Origin: an uncultured Oscillospiraceae bacterium
GTDB lineage: Bacteria > Bacillota > Clostridia > Oscillospirales > Oscillospiraceae
Reading direction: 5' to 3'
DNA length: 61,952 bases
Assembly (NCBI GenBank): GCA_944386985.1
Contig: CALXDD010000013.1
Span: forward strand, 1 to 61,952
Part shown: in pieces, positions 22,841-31,844 of the stretch
How the letters are laid out: each line of letters begins with the position of its first letter
How positions within the stretch are numbered: position 1 is the stretch's first letter
Program-made: the position numbers and the translations under genes
The notes under the pieces: model-generated
Told to the model about the DNA's origin: nothing
What the model saw: only the letters and a program-made list of their open reading frames with translations
Database searches by the model: none

Positions 22841-24019
22841 CTATGCGGCTGACAGGTCTCCGCTCACCGGGGGAACGGCAGTGGGTTCCCCGTCGGAATT
22901 CTCCTGAGGAGAAGCGTTACCCGGTTGAGGAGAGGTTTCCGGCTGGACAGGCTGTTCCGGTTGGATGGGGACTTCCGGCTGAGAGGGAGCCTCCGGCTGG
23001 ATGGGCTCCTCCGGCTGAGAGGAAGCCTCCGGCTGGACGGGCTCCTCCGGCTGAGCAGGTGCTTCCGGCTTGGGCTGGTCCGGGGGAAGGATCACATCCT
23101 TGCCGTTTTTGAAGTAAGTGTAGCCGTAGGTGCCGTTGGGCAGAACCTGATCTCCGTAATATTGGGTAATGAGTTCCGTGATGGTCACCAACTGATAGCC
23201 CTGATCAATGAGCCAGGGCACCAGCTTCCGGGCTGCCTCCACGGAGGTTTTGTAAGAACTGTGCATCAAAATTACCTGGCCGGTGAGATTTCCGCCCTCC
23301 TGGACCTTGGCCAGGATCTTGTCCACATCCCGGCTCAGCCAGTCCTCCGTGTCGATAGACCAGGTGATGATGCTGCGGCCTGTGGTATATTTCACGGCCT
23401 TGTTCAAGGAGCCGTAGGGGGGACGGAGAAGGTTGGGCGTGTGGCCCAGCACCTCCTGAAAAATAGCGTCGGCCTTGCTGAGATCCGCTGCAATATCTTC
23501 GGCGCTCATTTTTCCCAGATCCGCATGGCGGTAGGAGTGACTGCCCACTTCGCAGCCCAGGGCCTCCTCCCTCCGCACGGCGTCAGGATCGTTGTAGAGG
23601 TTGCGTCCCACCTCGAAGAAGGTGGCCACCGCTCCGTTTTCCTCCAGAATGTCCAGAATCTGGTCGGTGTACTCAGCGTGGGGACCGTCGTCAAAGGTGA
23701 GGGCAACCATGCCCTTGGTCCCCTCAGAGTGAGCCTGGACAGGCTTGGGCTGGGAAGCGGACTCCTGCTCCTTCGGCGTCTCCTGCTGAACGGGAGCGGT
23801 CTCCTCCTCTTTCCCGGAGTCTTTCTCCGGTTCCTCCGGGGGTTCCTGTACCGGCAGAGATTCTTCTTCCTTGTTTTCCGAGTCTCCCCGCAAAGTAGGC
23901 TCGGTGATTTCTGCAAGTTCCTCCTCATCCTCCTCTATCAGGGGGACATGAGATCCACAGCCCGAAAAGGCGAGGGCGAATGCGAACAGAAGGGTAAATA
24001 AAAAAATGTATCGTTTCAT
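22841..24019 (-). CDS. polysaccharide deacetylase (NodB) lipoprotein
   Basis: 392 residues. A signal peptide with lipobox FSGC (Cys ~21) is followed by an acidic Pro/Glu-rich linker to ~100. The NodB domain (~100-290) has MT1 TFDDGP, MT2 HSYRH, MT3 RPPYG, DTEDW and the C-terminal LMHSS, so the metal and catalytic residues are present. A Pro/Gln/Glu tail follows. It probably removes acetyl groups from peptidoglycan or another wall glycan. AGGAAAC lies before the ATG. It converges on the DUF554 gene. Confidence 0.92.
   Translation of the reverse strand: MKRYIFLFTLLFAFALAFSGCGSHVPLIEEDEEELAEITEPTLRGDSENKEEESLPVQEPPEEPEKDSGKEEETAPVQQETPKEQESASQPKPVQAHSEGTKGMVALTFDDGPHAEYTDQILDILEENGAVATFFEVGRNLYNDPDAVRREEALGCEVGSHSYRHADLGKMSAEDIAADLSKADAIFQEVLGHTPNLLRPPYGSLNKAVKYTTGRSIITWSIDTEDWLSRDVDKILAKVQEGGNLTGQVILMHSSYKTSVEAARKLVPWLIDQGYQLVTITELITQYYGDQVLPNGTYGYTYFKNGKDVILPPDQPKPEAPAQPEEPVQPEASSQPEEPIQPEAPSQPEVPIQPEQPVQPETSPQPGNASPQENSDGEPTAVPPVSGDLSAA
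22921..23075 (-). repeat. Pro-Gln-Glu tandem repeat in the deacetylase tail
   Basis: Imperfect 21-24 base units encode runs such as SQPEEPIQPEAP and SQPEVPIQPEQP. Coding repeats of this kind make wall-spanning linkers and vary in length between strains. Confidence 0.75.
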
Positions 24020-24124
24020 AGTTTCCTCGCTTCAGACGGGTTGATTACTGTCTCCTATTATGCAGGATTTGGCGAAAAATGTCTGAACAAATTGGTAACA
24101 AATTACAAACAAATAATAACAGAC

Positions 24125-24463
24125 CTATTCCTCATGGGGCGGCTTGGCGGCGGCGAACCACATATTCCACTGAAAGCGGAATACTGCCAGCTCCTCCGGA
24201 GAAGCGCACAGGAGCGTCAGAGACCGGAGGGAGGGGTGGGCATATACCACCTCCATCACCGCACGCAGCACCGCCAGCGCCCCAGCGGCGGGGGAAAAGG
24301 GTCCCAGATCGGCCCAGCAGGGCAGACGGACCTCCTGCTCTCCTCTTTGCAGACACTGCAGCAGCGCCTCGGCCGTCCAGTCCCCCAATGCCTGGGGAGC
24401 GGCGAAGGCACAGCAGGGTCGGGGATGGCCTGACTCGCAGATCAAAGCCACTTTTTCCGTCAT
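24125..24463 (-). CDS. hypothetical protein, possibly a macro-domain-like fragment
   Basis: 112 residues from the ATG at 24463, set by AAGGAG 10 bases upstream; an in-frame start at 24502 lacks a site. There is no signal peptide. The segment PAAGALAVLRAVMEVVYAHPSLRSLTLLCASPEEL recalls the helix-strand near the end of macro domains, but the ADP-ribose-binding N-terminal motifs are missing, so this is only a resemblance. It is a single gene divergent from the TIM-barrel gene. Confidence 0.6.
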   Translation of the reverse strand: MTEKVALICESGHPRPCCAFAAPQALGDWTAEALLQCLQRGEQEVRLPCWADLGPFSPAAGALAVLRAVMEVVYAHPSLRSLTLLCASPEELAVFRFQWNMWFAAAKPPHEE

Positions 24464-24553
24464 ATTGCACAACTCCTTCCTCTTGAGACCATCAAAAACC
24501 ACGGACAGCCCGCAGAATTCACAATTTATTTACCACTTGTAACACAATTTGCC

Positions 24554-24583
24554 TTGTTTTCAGAAAACCAGCCGTGCTATACT
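24554..24583 (+). promoter_or_regulatory. promoter of the TIM-barrel gene
   Basis: TTGTTT (24554-24559), 18-base spacer, TATACT (24578-24583), giving a leader of roughly 130 bases. Confidence 0.6.
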
Positions 24584-24723
24584 TTTTTCAAAAGCTGGAA
24601 CTGGCTGTCTTTCCTCGCTGTATGCGCAGAAAATTCCGGCGGCTCTCCGCCGGGGATATTGTAACAGAAATTGTCGAAGATTTGCAAGGGGAGACGGCAA
24701 TCCACAAAAGAAAGGAGCGGCCT

Positions 24724-25392
24724 ATGAACAAGATCATCCCCACCTATGACGGGACCCTGCGCAGCCATCTACTGCTGGTACCTGCCTGTATCAGCGAATG
24801 TTCCGGAATCCGCATTTTTGGCCGGCGGATCAAGTCCCTGGTCTTCTCCACTGACGTGGCTATCATCAAAAACGTCAACAGCGACGCCATCATTGCGGTC
24901 TACCCCTTTACCCCCCAGCCCAGCATCGCCCAGGCCATTATCAGCGTCAGCGATGTCCCCACCTTTGTGGGAGTGGGCGGCGGCACCACCAACGGCAAGC
25001 GTTCCGTGCGTCTGGCGGCCTATGCCGAGCACCAGGGGGCCTACGGTGTGGTGGTCAACGCCCCGATTGCCGAGGAGACGATCACGGAGATCAAAAACGT
25101 GGTGGATATTCCCGTCATCGCCACTGTGGTGTCGGAGAACATGGACGTGGGCAAGCGGATCGAGGCGGGAGCGGATATTCTCAATGTGTCCGCCGCGGCC
25201 AAAACGCCGGAACTGGTGGCGGCCATCCGCCGGGATTTCCCCGATGTGGCTATCATTGCTACCGGCGGTCCCACGGAGGAATCCATTCTCCGTACCATCG
25301 AAGCGGGGGCCAATGCCATCACCTATACGCCGCCTACCAACGGTCAGCTGTTTTCTGAGATGATGCGGGCCTACCGGGCGCGCTATGAGTAA
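24724..25392 (+). CDS. TIM-barrel protein of unknown function (often labelled hydrolase)
   Basis: 222 residues. Repeated beta/alpha units end in phosphate-binding-like loops: VGVGGGTTNGKRSV, VVVNAPI, VIATVVSENMDVG, ADILNVSAAAKTP, and IIATGGPTEESI..ANAITYTPP. This resembles phosphate-binding TIM barrels such as ThiE, NanE and IMPDH-like proteins. I do not recognise a substrate. The longer in-frame extension to 24574 is rejected because AAAGGAG lies 6 bases before the ATG at 24724. It appears monocistronic. Confidence 0.8.
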   Translation: MNKIIPTYDGTLRSHLLLVPACISECSGIRIFGRRIKSLVFSTDVAIIKNVNSDAIIAVYPFTPQPSIAQAIISVSDVPTFVGVGGGTTNGKRSVRLAAYAEHQGAYGVVVNAPIAEETITEIKNVVDIPVIATVVSENMDVGKRIEAGADILNVSAAAKTPELVAAIRRDFPDVAIIATGGPTEESILRTIEAGANAITYTPPTNGQLFSEMMRAYRARYE

Positions 25393-25449
25393 GGACACTG
25401 AAAAAAGAGAACGGATCTTTATGTACTTTGTGATCCGAAAGCTTGTCGG

Positions 25450-25490
25450 AAACGGCAGGCGGGCAGCTTTCGCCGCCCGCCTGCCGTTTA
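25450..25490 (+). terminator. terminator of the TIM-barrel gene
   Basis: AACGGCAGGCGGGC pairs with GCCCGCCTGCCGTT, followed by TATTGTATTG. Confidence 0.78.
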
Positions 25491-25735
25491 TTGTATTGTA
25501 ATTGCGCTCTTTTCTGCCTGCAATTATTTTGAAATGGGGGGAGGAGCAGTGCTCTTGCGAAATAGGAATCTCCTGTTCGGCCCGCCGGGTGAAACGCACT
25601 CATATGGCGTTCCTTCATGTCAATTGCCCTGCCTCTTCAAAACGCAAAGGTCTGTTCATTTTCTGAGAGAGGGAGATTCTTTTGTTTCGCCGACCGTCTG
25701 CGGCGCGGATTTGGCTGGGTTCCATTCGGAGCAAT
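25491..25735. other. intergenic stretch with no gene seen
   Basis: About 245 bases between the terminator and the end of a convergent gene. A GGGGGGAGGAG run near 25537 precedes no start codon that opens a convincing frame. Confidence 0.45.
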
Positions 25736-26503
25736 TCAGGTGTGGGGGAGGTTGTCAAAAGGTACATTGTGCTCCAGCAGGTAAAGGACCAGCAGATTTG
25801 AGCCGCTCATGCTCCAGGCAAATTTGGCGAGTACCTGAAAGTTTTTGTCATAAAGTACGTTGCTCCCGCTGCTCCTGCCCAGAACCACACCGGCAATCTC
25901 ACTTACGGAAAATGTCCGGCCCTTTTTTATGCTGGGCGTAGTGCGCAGGGTTTCTCCGTCCACGGTCAGCTTACCGCCCACATAAAATTGCCGGGGGACC
26001 TCCAGGGCGGGGAGCTGCTGAGGGCACAGATTATACATGAGTCCGCCGGCATATTTGTTTGCCTCACGCCGGGGGCGCAGACTGGGCGGCGCCGCATAGA
26101 TCCACAGGCTTTCGCTGAACCCTAAGAGAAACAGCACAGACAGGCCGGATAAAAGCAAGTGGAACGGCCATGCCTTTGCCCAGTAGGCCGATGCAAGCAG
26201 CACAAAAAGATTGCGCGGCCCTCCTGCCATTACCAAAGTGACCAGTTGGCTGGCAAGTATTGTGAACAGAGTGGAGATTGTAAAGGCAAATTTTTGATTT
26301 TTCAGCCCCTTACTCCAGCGGTAACCCGCCATCACCATAGGTCCGGCCAGAACCAATACTACGGTGAAGAATTTCTCAGAAATCGCCCTGACGGCCCAGG
26401 CCAGCAGGAGACAGGCGAGCGCTCCCAAGAATGCGCCCCATATCCCGGCCAGTGCGCTGCCCGGATTCTTCCCGTTATCCTGATGTTGTGGGGGATGTAC
26501 CAT
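25736..26503 (-). CDS. membrane protein of unknown function
   Basis: 255 residues. About four hydrophobic helices fill the first 140 residues (IWGAFLGALACLLLAWAV, FFTVVLVLAGPMVMAGY, LFTILASQLVTLVM, LLLSGLSVLFLLGF). A soluble C-terminal part of ~110 residues follows (VGGKLTVDGETLRTTPSIKKGRTFSVSEIAGVVLG). I do not recognise the family; the C-terminal part may be a small beta-rich sensor-like domain. GAGGAG precedes the ATG. Confidence 0.75.
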   Translation of the reverse strand: MVHPPQHQDNGKNPGSALAGIWGAFLGALACLLLAWAVRAISEKFFTVVLVLAGPMVMAGYRWSKGLKNQKFAFTISTLFTILASQLVTLVMAGGPRNLFVLLASAYWAKAWPFHLLLSGLSVLFLLGFSESLWIYAAPPSLRPRREANKYAGGLMYNLCPQQLPALEVPRQFYVGGKLTVDGETLRTTPSIKKGRTFSVSEIAGVVLGRSSGSNVLYDKNFQVLAKFAWSMSGSNLLVLYLLEHNVPFDNLPHT

Positions 26504-26586
26504 GACGGCTCCTCTCTGTTCTTACAGCATCTCCGTGCTCTCATTGTTTTCTTGTGCTTATTTTGCACGGGTCCTTCTTATTGTCC

Positions 26587-26615
26587 AGTATATCGCTTGG
26601 ATTTCCTCTTTACAA
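26587..26615 (-). promoter_or_regulatory. promoter of the 25736-26503 gene
   Basis: Minus strand: TTGTAA (26610-26615), 17-base spacer, TATACT (26587-26592). Confidence 0.68.
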
Positions 26616-26731
26616 TCCTCGTTTTGCGTGGGGGAGGATTTTCGTTTCCGGGCAGGGCAGCCGTCCACAGGCAGACGGTCCGTCCTTTCCGGCAACACCG
26701 CTTTCAGGCCGCCGCTGCCTCTCCATACAGC

Positions 26732-26768
26732 AAAAGCCCCATAGGTGTAATACCTATGGGGCTTTTCC
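26732..26768 (-). terminator. bidirectional terminator
   Basis: AAAAGCCCCATAGGT pairs with ACCTATGGGGCTTTT around a 5-base loop. It lies just past the stop of the leftward gene ending at 26784. Confidence 0.85.
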
Positions 26769-26783
26769 CGCTGTGTCCGGCAG

Positions 26784-27113
26784 TTACTGCCAGAAGCGGC
26801 GGGACTGGCGGATGGTAATAACATAAAAGACGATCAGCAGAAGAAAGAGAAAGTAGAACCAGGCTGCCTCCACCAGTTGAAAAAGGGAGACAGCGCCGTA
26901 GAGAATGAGAAAGACAGAGAAGATCAAAAGCCGCGGGAGGATAAAGGCAGTAAAGGCCTCCGGCTGCTTGCAGCTTTTCATGGTCATGGTGGTGGGCATG
27001 AAGTTGGAGACGTTAAGGGGCTTGCCAAGAAACTTGGTCTGGAAGAAGATAAAAAAGAAATAAGCACCAAACCCGAGAACAAATATATCAAAAATGCCAA
27101 AAAAATCATTCAT
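26784..27113 (-). CDS. small membrane protein of unknown function
   Basis: 109 residues with three hydrophobic helices (FDIFVLGFGAYFFFIFF, FILPRLLIFSVFLILYGAV, AAWFYFLFLLLIVFYVITI) and a short basic tail. GGAGG lies 8 bases before the ATG. It starts 20 bases after the 8-oxoguanine deaminase-like gene stops, so it is probably in the same transcript. No family recognised. Confidence 0.7.
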   Translation of the reverse strand: MNDFFGIFDIFVLGFGAYFFFIFFQTKFLGKPLNVSNFMPTTMTMKSCKQPEAFTAFILPRLLIFSVFLILYGAVSLFQLVEAAWFYFLFLLLIVFYVITIRQSRRFWQ

Positions 27114-27133
27114 GTGAGATGCCTCCAGATAGA

Positions 27134-28492
27134 TTATTGAAACTTCAGATAGCGGCGGCAGCAGGCGTTGGCAGCGGCGGCCAGGGACTCCTCGTCCACT
27201 GCGGCCAGGCGGCCATGGCGGACGGTGACGCGGCCGTTTACCACCGTGTAGTCTACCGGCCCCCGAAGTCCCACAGTGGCAAGCATATTTTGGGGATCAA
27301 AGCAGCTGCCTACCAGCTCCAGGCGGCGGCTGTCCACCAAAAAGAGGTCGGCGCATTTTCCCACCTCTAAGCTGCCGATGTCCGTCCGGCCCAGCACGCT
27401 GGCGCCGCCCTGGGTGGCGATTTTCAGAAGCTGGTATCCGGAGGGTGCCTGATCACTGCTGTGGAGCCGGTGGAGAAGATAGGCGGTGCGAAGCTCCTCC
27501 AAAAGGCTGTTGCCGTCGTTGGAGGCGCTGCCGTCCAGAGCAAGGCCCACCGGTACCCCCAGGCGGAGCATCTCCGGCAGACGGCAGACACCGGAGGACA
27601 GCTTCATGTTGGAGGCGGGACAGTGGGCCACGCCGGTGCCGGTGTCCGCCAGCAGCTTCAGCTCCTGGTCGTTGAAATGGATGCCGTGGGCGTACCAAAC
27701 ATCCTTCCCCAGCCATCCCAGGCTCTCCATGTAGGCCAGCGGCCGCATCCCGAAGCGCTCTAAAGTGTACTGCTCCTCATCCTTGGTCTCACACAGGTGG
27801 GTGTGGAGCCGCACGCCGTACTGCCGGCCCAAAATGGCGCTCTGCCGCAGCAGCTCCCCGCTGACAGAGAAGGGAGAGCAGGGGGCCAGCACGATCTGGC
27901 GCATGGAGCCGGGGGAGGGGTCGTGATAGGTCTCAATGAGCCGGGTGCTGTCGGCAAGGATCTGGTCCACGGTCTGGACCACACTGTCCGGCGGGAGGCC
28001 GCCGTCCTTGACGCTGAGGTCCATGCTGCCCCGGGAGGACACCATTCGCATCCCCAGCTCCGCCGCTGCCTCCAGCTGGACGCTGATGAGGTCTCCGGCG
28101 TCTTTGGGGAAGACGTAGTGGTGGTCAAAGCAGGTGGTGCAGCCGTATTTCATCATCTCCCCCATGGCGGTGAGGGAGGACAGGCGCACCGTCTCCTCGT
28201 CTAAATTTTTCCAAATCTCATAGAGTGCCTTCAGCCAGTCGAACAGCTCCAGGTTCTGGACCTGGGGAAGATTCCGGGAGAAGCACTGATAGAGGTGGTG
28301 GTGGGTGTTCACAAGGCCGGGATAGCACAGCAGGTGCCGGCAGTCAACGGTCTCCTCTGCCTGACAGGGGAGGTCCCGGCCGATCTGGCGGATCATCCCA
28401 TCGGCACAGAGGAGATCCACATCCCGGAGCATCCGGTCCTCTCCGTCGCAGGTGATCAGCGCCTGAATTCCTTTCAGCAGTAAAGTGCCCAT
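27134..28492 (-). CDS. amidohydrolase, 8-oxoguanine deaminase-like
   Basis: 452 residues, AtzC/TrzN-type amidohydrolase barrel. Metal and catalytic motifs are NTHHHLYQ, LHTHLCETKDEE, WYAHGIHF, VAHCPASNMKLSSG and LALDGSASNDGNS. The segment HHLYQCFSRNLPQVQNLELFDWLKALYEIW is typical of the 8-oxoguanine deaminase group, which converts 8-oxoguanine to urate. Related deaminases act on cytosine, isocytosine or triazines, so the substrate is inferred. The start at 28492 is set by AGGAGG; an in-frame extension to 28624 runs back through the terminator. Confidence 0.85.
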   Translation of the reverse strand: MGTLLLKGIQALITCDGEDRMLRDVDLLCADGMIRQIGRDLPCQAEETVDCRHLLCYPGLVNTHHHLYQCFSRNLPQVQNLELFDWLKALYEIWKNLDEETVRLSSLTAMGEMMKYGCTTCFDHHYVFPKDAGDLISVQLEAAAELGMRMVSSRGSMDLSVKDGGLPPDSVVQTVDQILADSTRLIETYHDPSPGSMRQIVLAPCSPFSVSGELLRQSAILGRQYGVRLHTHLCETKDEEQYTLERFGMRPLAYMESLGWLGKDVWYAHGIHFNDQELKLLADTGTGVAHCPASNMKLSSGVCRLPEMLRLGVPVGLALDGSASNDGNSLLEELRTAYLLHRLHSSDQAPSGYQLLKIATQGGASVLGRTDIGSLEVGKCADLFLVDSRRLELVGSCFDPQNMLATVGLRGPVDYTVVNGRVTVRHGRLAAVDEESLAAAANACCRRYLKFQ

Positions 28493-28516
28493 AAGCGCCT
28501 CCTTTTCTTCTTGAAA

Positions 28517-28545
28517 ATTATATCGGATTTTTCCCTGGAAAGCAA
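28517..28545 (-). promoter_or_regulatory. promoter of the deaminase-like gene
   Basis: Minus strand: TTGCTT (28540-28545), 17-base spacer, perfect TATAAT (28517-28522). Confidence 0.72.
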
Positions 28546-28565
28546 GCGGGAGGCAGCAGAAGAGA

Positions 28566-28598
28566 AAAAGAGGGCTGCCGCAGATGCGGCAGCCCTCT
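28566..28598 (-). terminator. terminator of the S41 protease gene
   Basis: Minus strand: GAGGGCTGCCGCA-TC-TGCGGCAGCCCTC followed by TTTTTCTCTT. Confidence 0.88.
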
Positions 28599-28620
28599 CC
28601 GTTGGGGAGAAGCAGTGAAA

Positions 28621-30513
28621 TCAATAGACCAAAAAGCCGGTGTTGACCAGGACATTGCAGAGGGTGGCCGCCGCCTGCTCCCGCAGGATGGGGGCTTGGG
28701 GGTCGATAGCGGAGATGTCGTCGTAGAGCAGGCTGATGGGGGTTCCATTGATGTCGGTGATCATATCGGTCAGCATATCCACACTGGCTCTGGCCCAGTC
28801 GGAATAGGCCGCCAGAGCGGGGGAGGCGTCCAGCGCGGCCTGATCCTGGTTGTTGGCGTACTCATAGGCGCTGACGTTGAGAAAGGAGGCCAGACGGCCC
28901 ATGATGGTGAAAAACTCCTGGTTGGACATAGTGGCATAGGGGTCGAAGACGCCGCCCTCCTTGCCGGTGACCAGTTCCATGGCGGCCATGGCGTTGACGC
29001 TGCCGGCAAACCACTTCCCAGAGGGCACGTCGGAGAAAATATCCTCTCCGGAGTAAGTGATGCCGAAGGTCTGGGCCAGCAGGGCGCAGACCTCCGCCCG
29101 GGTGATGGTGCTCTGGGGGCGGAAGGAGCCGTCCTCATCCCCGTTGAGAATGCCGTAGGTGGCGAGGGTATTGATCTCCCCGGCATAGTCGCTGCCGGAA
29201 ACGTCGTCAAACCAGCGGCAGTAGTCCTGGGCGTCATAAAGCGTCAGGGCCATAGCGGTGGTGATGGGTACCCACGCGCCGTTGCTCCCCAGCCATATCG
29301 CTGCATCCGGGGCCAGCGCCCCCAGGATCACCTGGAGGGTATCCCCCTGGCAGGCGGCGGGATCAAGGTAGAAATCCCAGCCCGCCAGCGTTAGCTTCAG
29401 CTGGCCGTCGGGGCGCTGGGGCTCCTCGGTGCACAGGGCCAGAGCGATGGTCATGGCGTCGGCGTCGTTGACCAGCAATGTAGGGATCACGCCGATCTTG
29501 TCGGTGGTGTTGCCTGCCTCAGTGTAAAAACGGTAGGCGGTGATTTTCAGGCTGTCGCCGTCAAAGAGGTCCGGGTTGGTGCTCTCGTCCAGCACGATCT
29601 GGGCCACTCCCTTGCCGAAGGTGCGGGTGCCCACGGAGATGCCTGCCCGGGCGTCCCGGATATCCCCGGCGAAGACCTCGGAGGCGCTGGCGGAGTAGGG
29701 ATCGGTGAGGACGATCACCGGATCGGCGGTGAGATAGTCCTCAAAGTAGATAGAGTAGTAATATGTACCGGCCTGGTCCCGGAGGTACAGCAAAAAGCCG
29801 CTGCCGGTAAAGGCTCCGGTAGCCTCCACGGCGGAGTTGGTGGCGCCGCCCGGGTTGCTGCGGAGGTCCACAATCCAGATCCGGGCGTCGTCGTCATATT
29901 TTTGAATTCCCTCGGCAAAATAGGCGCCGGTCTGGGAGCCGAAGCTGTTGCAGTCGATATAGCCGACCCCGTTTTCCAGAAGCTCTGTTTCCGTGTTGTA
30001 GATGACGATGGTCTTGCGCAGAATGCGGTAGTCCTGTACCGTTCCGTCGGCGTGGCGGACAGTGACGTTGACATAGGTGCCCTCCTCGCCCACAATCATG
30101 GAGCGGTGGGCCTCCCCGGCGGGAACGCAGCTCTCCCCCTCAATCGCGATGATGAGGTCCCCGGACACAAGGCCCGCATCTTCCGCACCGGAGCCGGAGA
30201 GAATGTCCATCAGCAAAATGCCGTCATCTGTGTATTGGATGGAAGCGCCGATGCCGGTGACGGTCTCGGTGCCCTCCACGCTGCTTAGAAAGGCCTGATA
30301 TTCCTCAGCGGACATGTAGTAGGTATAGGGATCGCCCACGATGGCAAACAGCTCCTCCAGACTCTGGGCATCATAGGCCTCGGCGGGAATGGGGTTGACG
30401 TAGTTTTCCTCCAGCAGGTCCAGGGCCTGCTCCACCGTCAGGGCGGAGGCGGAGGCAGTCAGAAGGCCGATGACGCACAGTGCGGCCAGAAGCCGGCGGA
30501 TCAAGTGTTTCAT
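28621..30513 (-). CDS. secreted S41 (CtpA-type) protease with SLH domains
   Basis: 630 residues. Signal peptide (~1-24), PDZ-like domain (~80-165), then S41 protease core (~175-345) with the Ser/Lys dyad S276 (SASASE) and K301 (TFGKG) plus Q305. This is the same spacing as in CtpB. After a linker, SLH repeats run from ~440 to 630 (first: YAGEINTLATYGILNGDEDGSF; then KWFAGSVNAMAAMELVTG). It probably processes exported proteins while tethered to the wall. It has its own promoter and terminator. Confidence 0.92.
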   Translation of the reverse strand: MKHLIRRLLAALCVIGLLTASASALTVEQALDLLEENYVNPIPAEAYDAQSLEELFAIVGDPYTYYMSAEEYQAFLSSVEGTETVTGIGASIQYTDDGILLMDILSGSGAEDAGLVSGDLIIAIEGESCVPAGEAHRSMIVGEEGTYVNVTVRHADGTVQDYRILRKTIVIYNTETELLENGVGYIDCNSFGSQTGAYFAEGIQKYDDDARIWIVDLRSNPGGATNSAVEATGAFTGSGFLLYLRDQAGTYYYSIYFEDYLTADPVIVLTDPYSASASEVFAGDIRDARAGISVGTRTFGKGVAQIVLDESTNPDLFDGDSLKITAYRFYTEAGNTTDKIGVIPTLLVNDADAMTIALALCTEEPQRPDGQLKLTLAGWDFYLDPAACQGDTLQVILGALAPDAAIWLGSNGAWVPITTAMALTLYDAQDYCRWFDDVSGSDYAGEINTLATYGILNGDEDGSFRPQSTITRAEVCALLAQTFGITYSGEDIFSDVPSGKWFAGSVNAMAAMELVTGKEGGVFDPYATMSNQEFFTIMGRLASFLNVSAYEYANNQDQAALDASPALAAYSDWARASVDMLTDMITDINGTPISLLYDDISAIDPQAPILREQAAATLCNVLVNTGFLVY

Positions 30514-30572
30514 ACCGAATCTCCTTTGTACAGCAGGGGGCCGTGAAAAACGCGGCAGGAAATGATGTACCC

Positions 30573-30600
30573 ATTATATAGCACCCGCAAAAAAATGCAA
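30573..30600 (-). promoter_or_regulatory. promoter of the S41 protease gene
   Basis: Minus strand: TTGCAT (30595-30600), 16-base spacer, perfect TATAAT (30573-30578). Confidence 0.75.
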
Positions 30601-30617
30601 CGGGGGAATTTTTCGGA

Positions 30618-30651
30618 AAAAATACCCGCCGTCTTGAAAAAGACGGCGGGT
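30618..30651 (-). terminator. terminator of the degV-family gene
   Basis: Minus strand: ACCCGCCGTCTT-TTTC-AAGACGGCGGGT followed by ATTTTTTCC. Confidence 0.88.
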
Positions 30652-30661
30652 GGTTTCAGGA

Positions 30662-31507
30662 TCAGGTGTCCATCACATAGGCCATACCGAAGGCGCCGGG
30701 ACCCACATGGGTGCCGATAGTGGCGCCGATGCTGCAGTCGTGGAGACGGCTGGGGAGGGTGTTCTGCTGGCGCAGCAGGGGGATCAGCTCATCCTTCTTG
30801 CTGCTGTCGCCGCTGTAAAGGAAGTAGGAGGGGAAGGCGTCGTCCACCGGATTGTTGGCGATGAGCTTGAGAAAGCTCTTGGTGGCGGCGCCTGTACCGA
30901 AGGCTTTGGAGGCCACGGATACCTTGCCGTCTTTCACGGCGATGATGGGCTTGAGACGGGACACGGCGCCGAGGGCCGCCTGGGCCGCGGAGAGGCGGCC
31001 CCCCTTTCGGAGATATTCCAGGGTATCCACCACGGCATAGATGCGGATGCGGCCCTTCAGATCCTCCAGGGCGTCGGCAATATCCGCGCCCTCCAGCCCG
31101 CTGTCCCGCAGCTTGCAGGCGTAGTTGATCAGAATCTGCATTCCGGCGGTGGCGGTGGTGGAGTCTACCAGATAGACCTGATCGTAGGCACACATCTGCT
31201 TTGCGATGAAGGCGCTCTGGAAGGTGCCGCTGAGTGCGCTGGAGAGGAGAATGCACACCACGCTGTCCCCTGCCGCCTGGGCGGCCTCAAACTCCTGGAG
31301 GAAGGCCTCCGGGGAGGGTTGGGAGGTGGTGGGGTGGTATTCTCCGGCGGTGAGAAGCTTGTAGAAGAGGTCGTGGGAAAGATTCTTGCCGTCGTAGTAG
31401 GATGCGGGGCCGAAGTGGACGCTGATGGGAATAACGGTGACCCGGCGAATCCGGGCCTTCTCCGCAGGCATATCAGACGCGGAATCGGTGATGATGCGTA
31501 TCGCCAT
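30662..31507 (-). CDS. DegV family fatty-acid-binding protein
   Basis: 281 residues, full length. ITDSASDMP at the N-terminus, HPTTSQPSPEAF, CILLSSALSGTFQSA and VDTLEYLRKGGRLSAAQAALG are family hallmarks. The last lines the fatty-acid pocket. DegV/FakB proteins bind a fatty acid and present it to FakA kinase for phosphorylation; no FakA is in the window. Only the reading from the ATG at 31507, preceded by GGAGG, is supported. Confidence 0.93.
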   Translation of the reverse strand: MAIRIITDSASDMPAEKARIRRVTVIPISVHFGPASYYDGKNLSHDLFYKLLTAGEYHPTTSQPSPEAFLQEFEAAQAAGDSVVCILLSSALSGTFQSAFIAKQMCAYDQVYLVDSTTATAGMQILINYACKLRDSGLEGADIADALEDLKGRIRIYAVVDTLEYLRKGGRLSAAQAALGAVSRLKPIIAVKDGKVSVASKAFGTGAATKSFLKLIANNPVDDAFPSYFLYSGDSSKKDELIPLLRQQNTLPSRLHDCSIGATIGTHVGPGAFGMAYVMDT

Positions 31508-31606
31508 GGCACGGTACCTCCATAGAAGATTTGAGAAGCGGCATTCCGCTGCATGGAAAAGGAGCGGCGAGGGGATCCCGGCGCTCCTGCGGCTGTCTAT
31601 ATGGTG

Positions 31607-31635
31607 ACTATAGACGGAGAAGGGGAAAAAGTCAA
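31607..31635 (-). promoter_or_regulatory. promoter of the degV-family gene
   Basis: Minus strand: TTGACT (31630-31635), 17-base spacer, TATAGT (31607-31612). Confidence 0.75.
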
Positions 31636-31844
31636 GAATAACTTTGAAATCTTTTGATTTTTCAGCAAAACTATGGAATAAAGTCCGAAAAAATATGGCG
31701 GCTTGTGTAGATTGGCGGAAGAGACGGCTACGGAATCTTCCGGCAAGGGTCCGCAAAAGTAGCCGCGATTTTGCAAAAAAAGCGGGGAAGGGGCCGCAGC
31801 CGTTTGATATAATGGAGGTACAACAGGGAAACGGAGGGGTATTG

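Noticed and set aside
24574-24723. 50-residue N-terminal extension of the TIM-barrel protein
   Set aside because: It starts over the promoter -10 region with no ribosome site, while AAAGGAG precedes the ATG at 24724.
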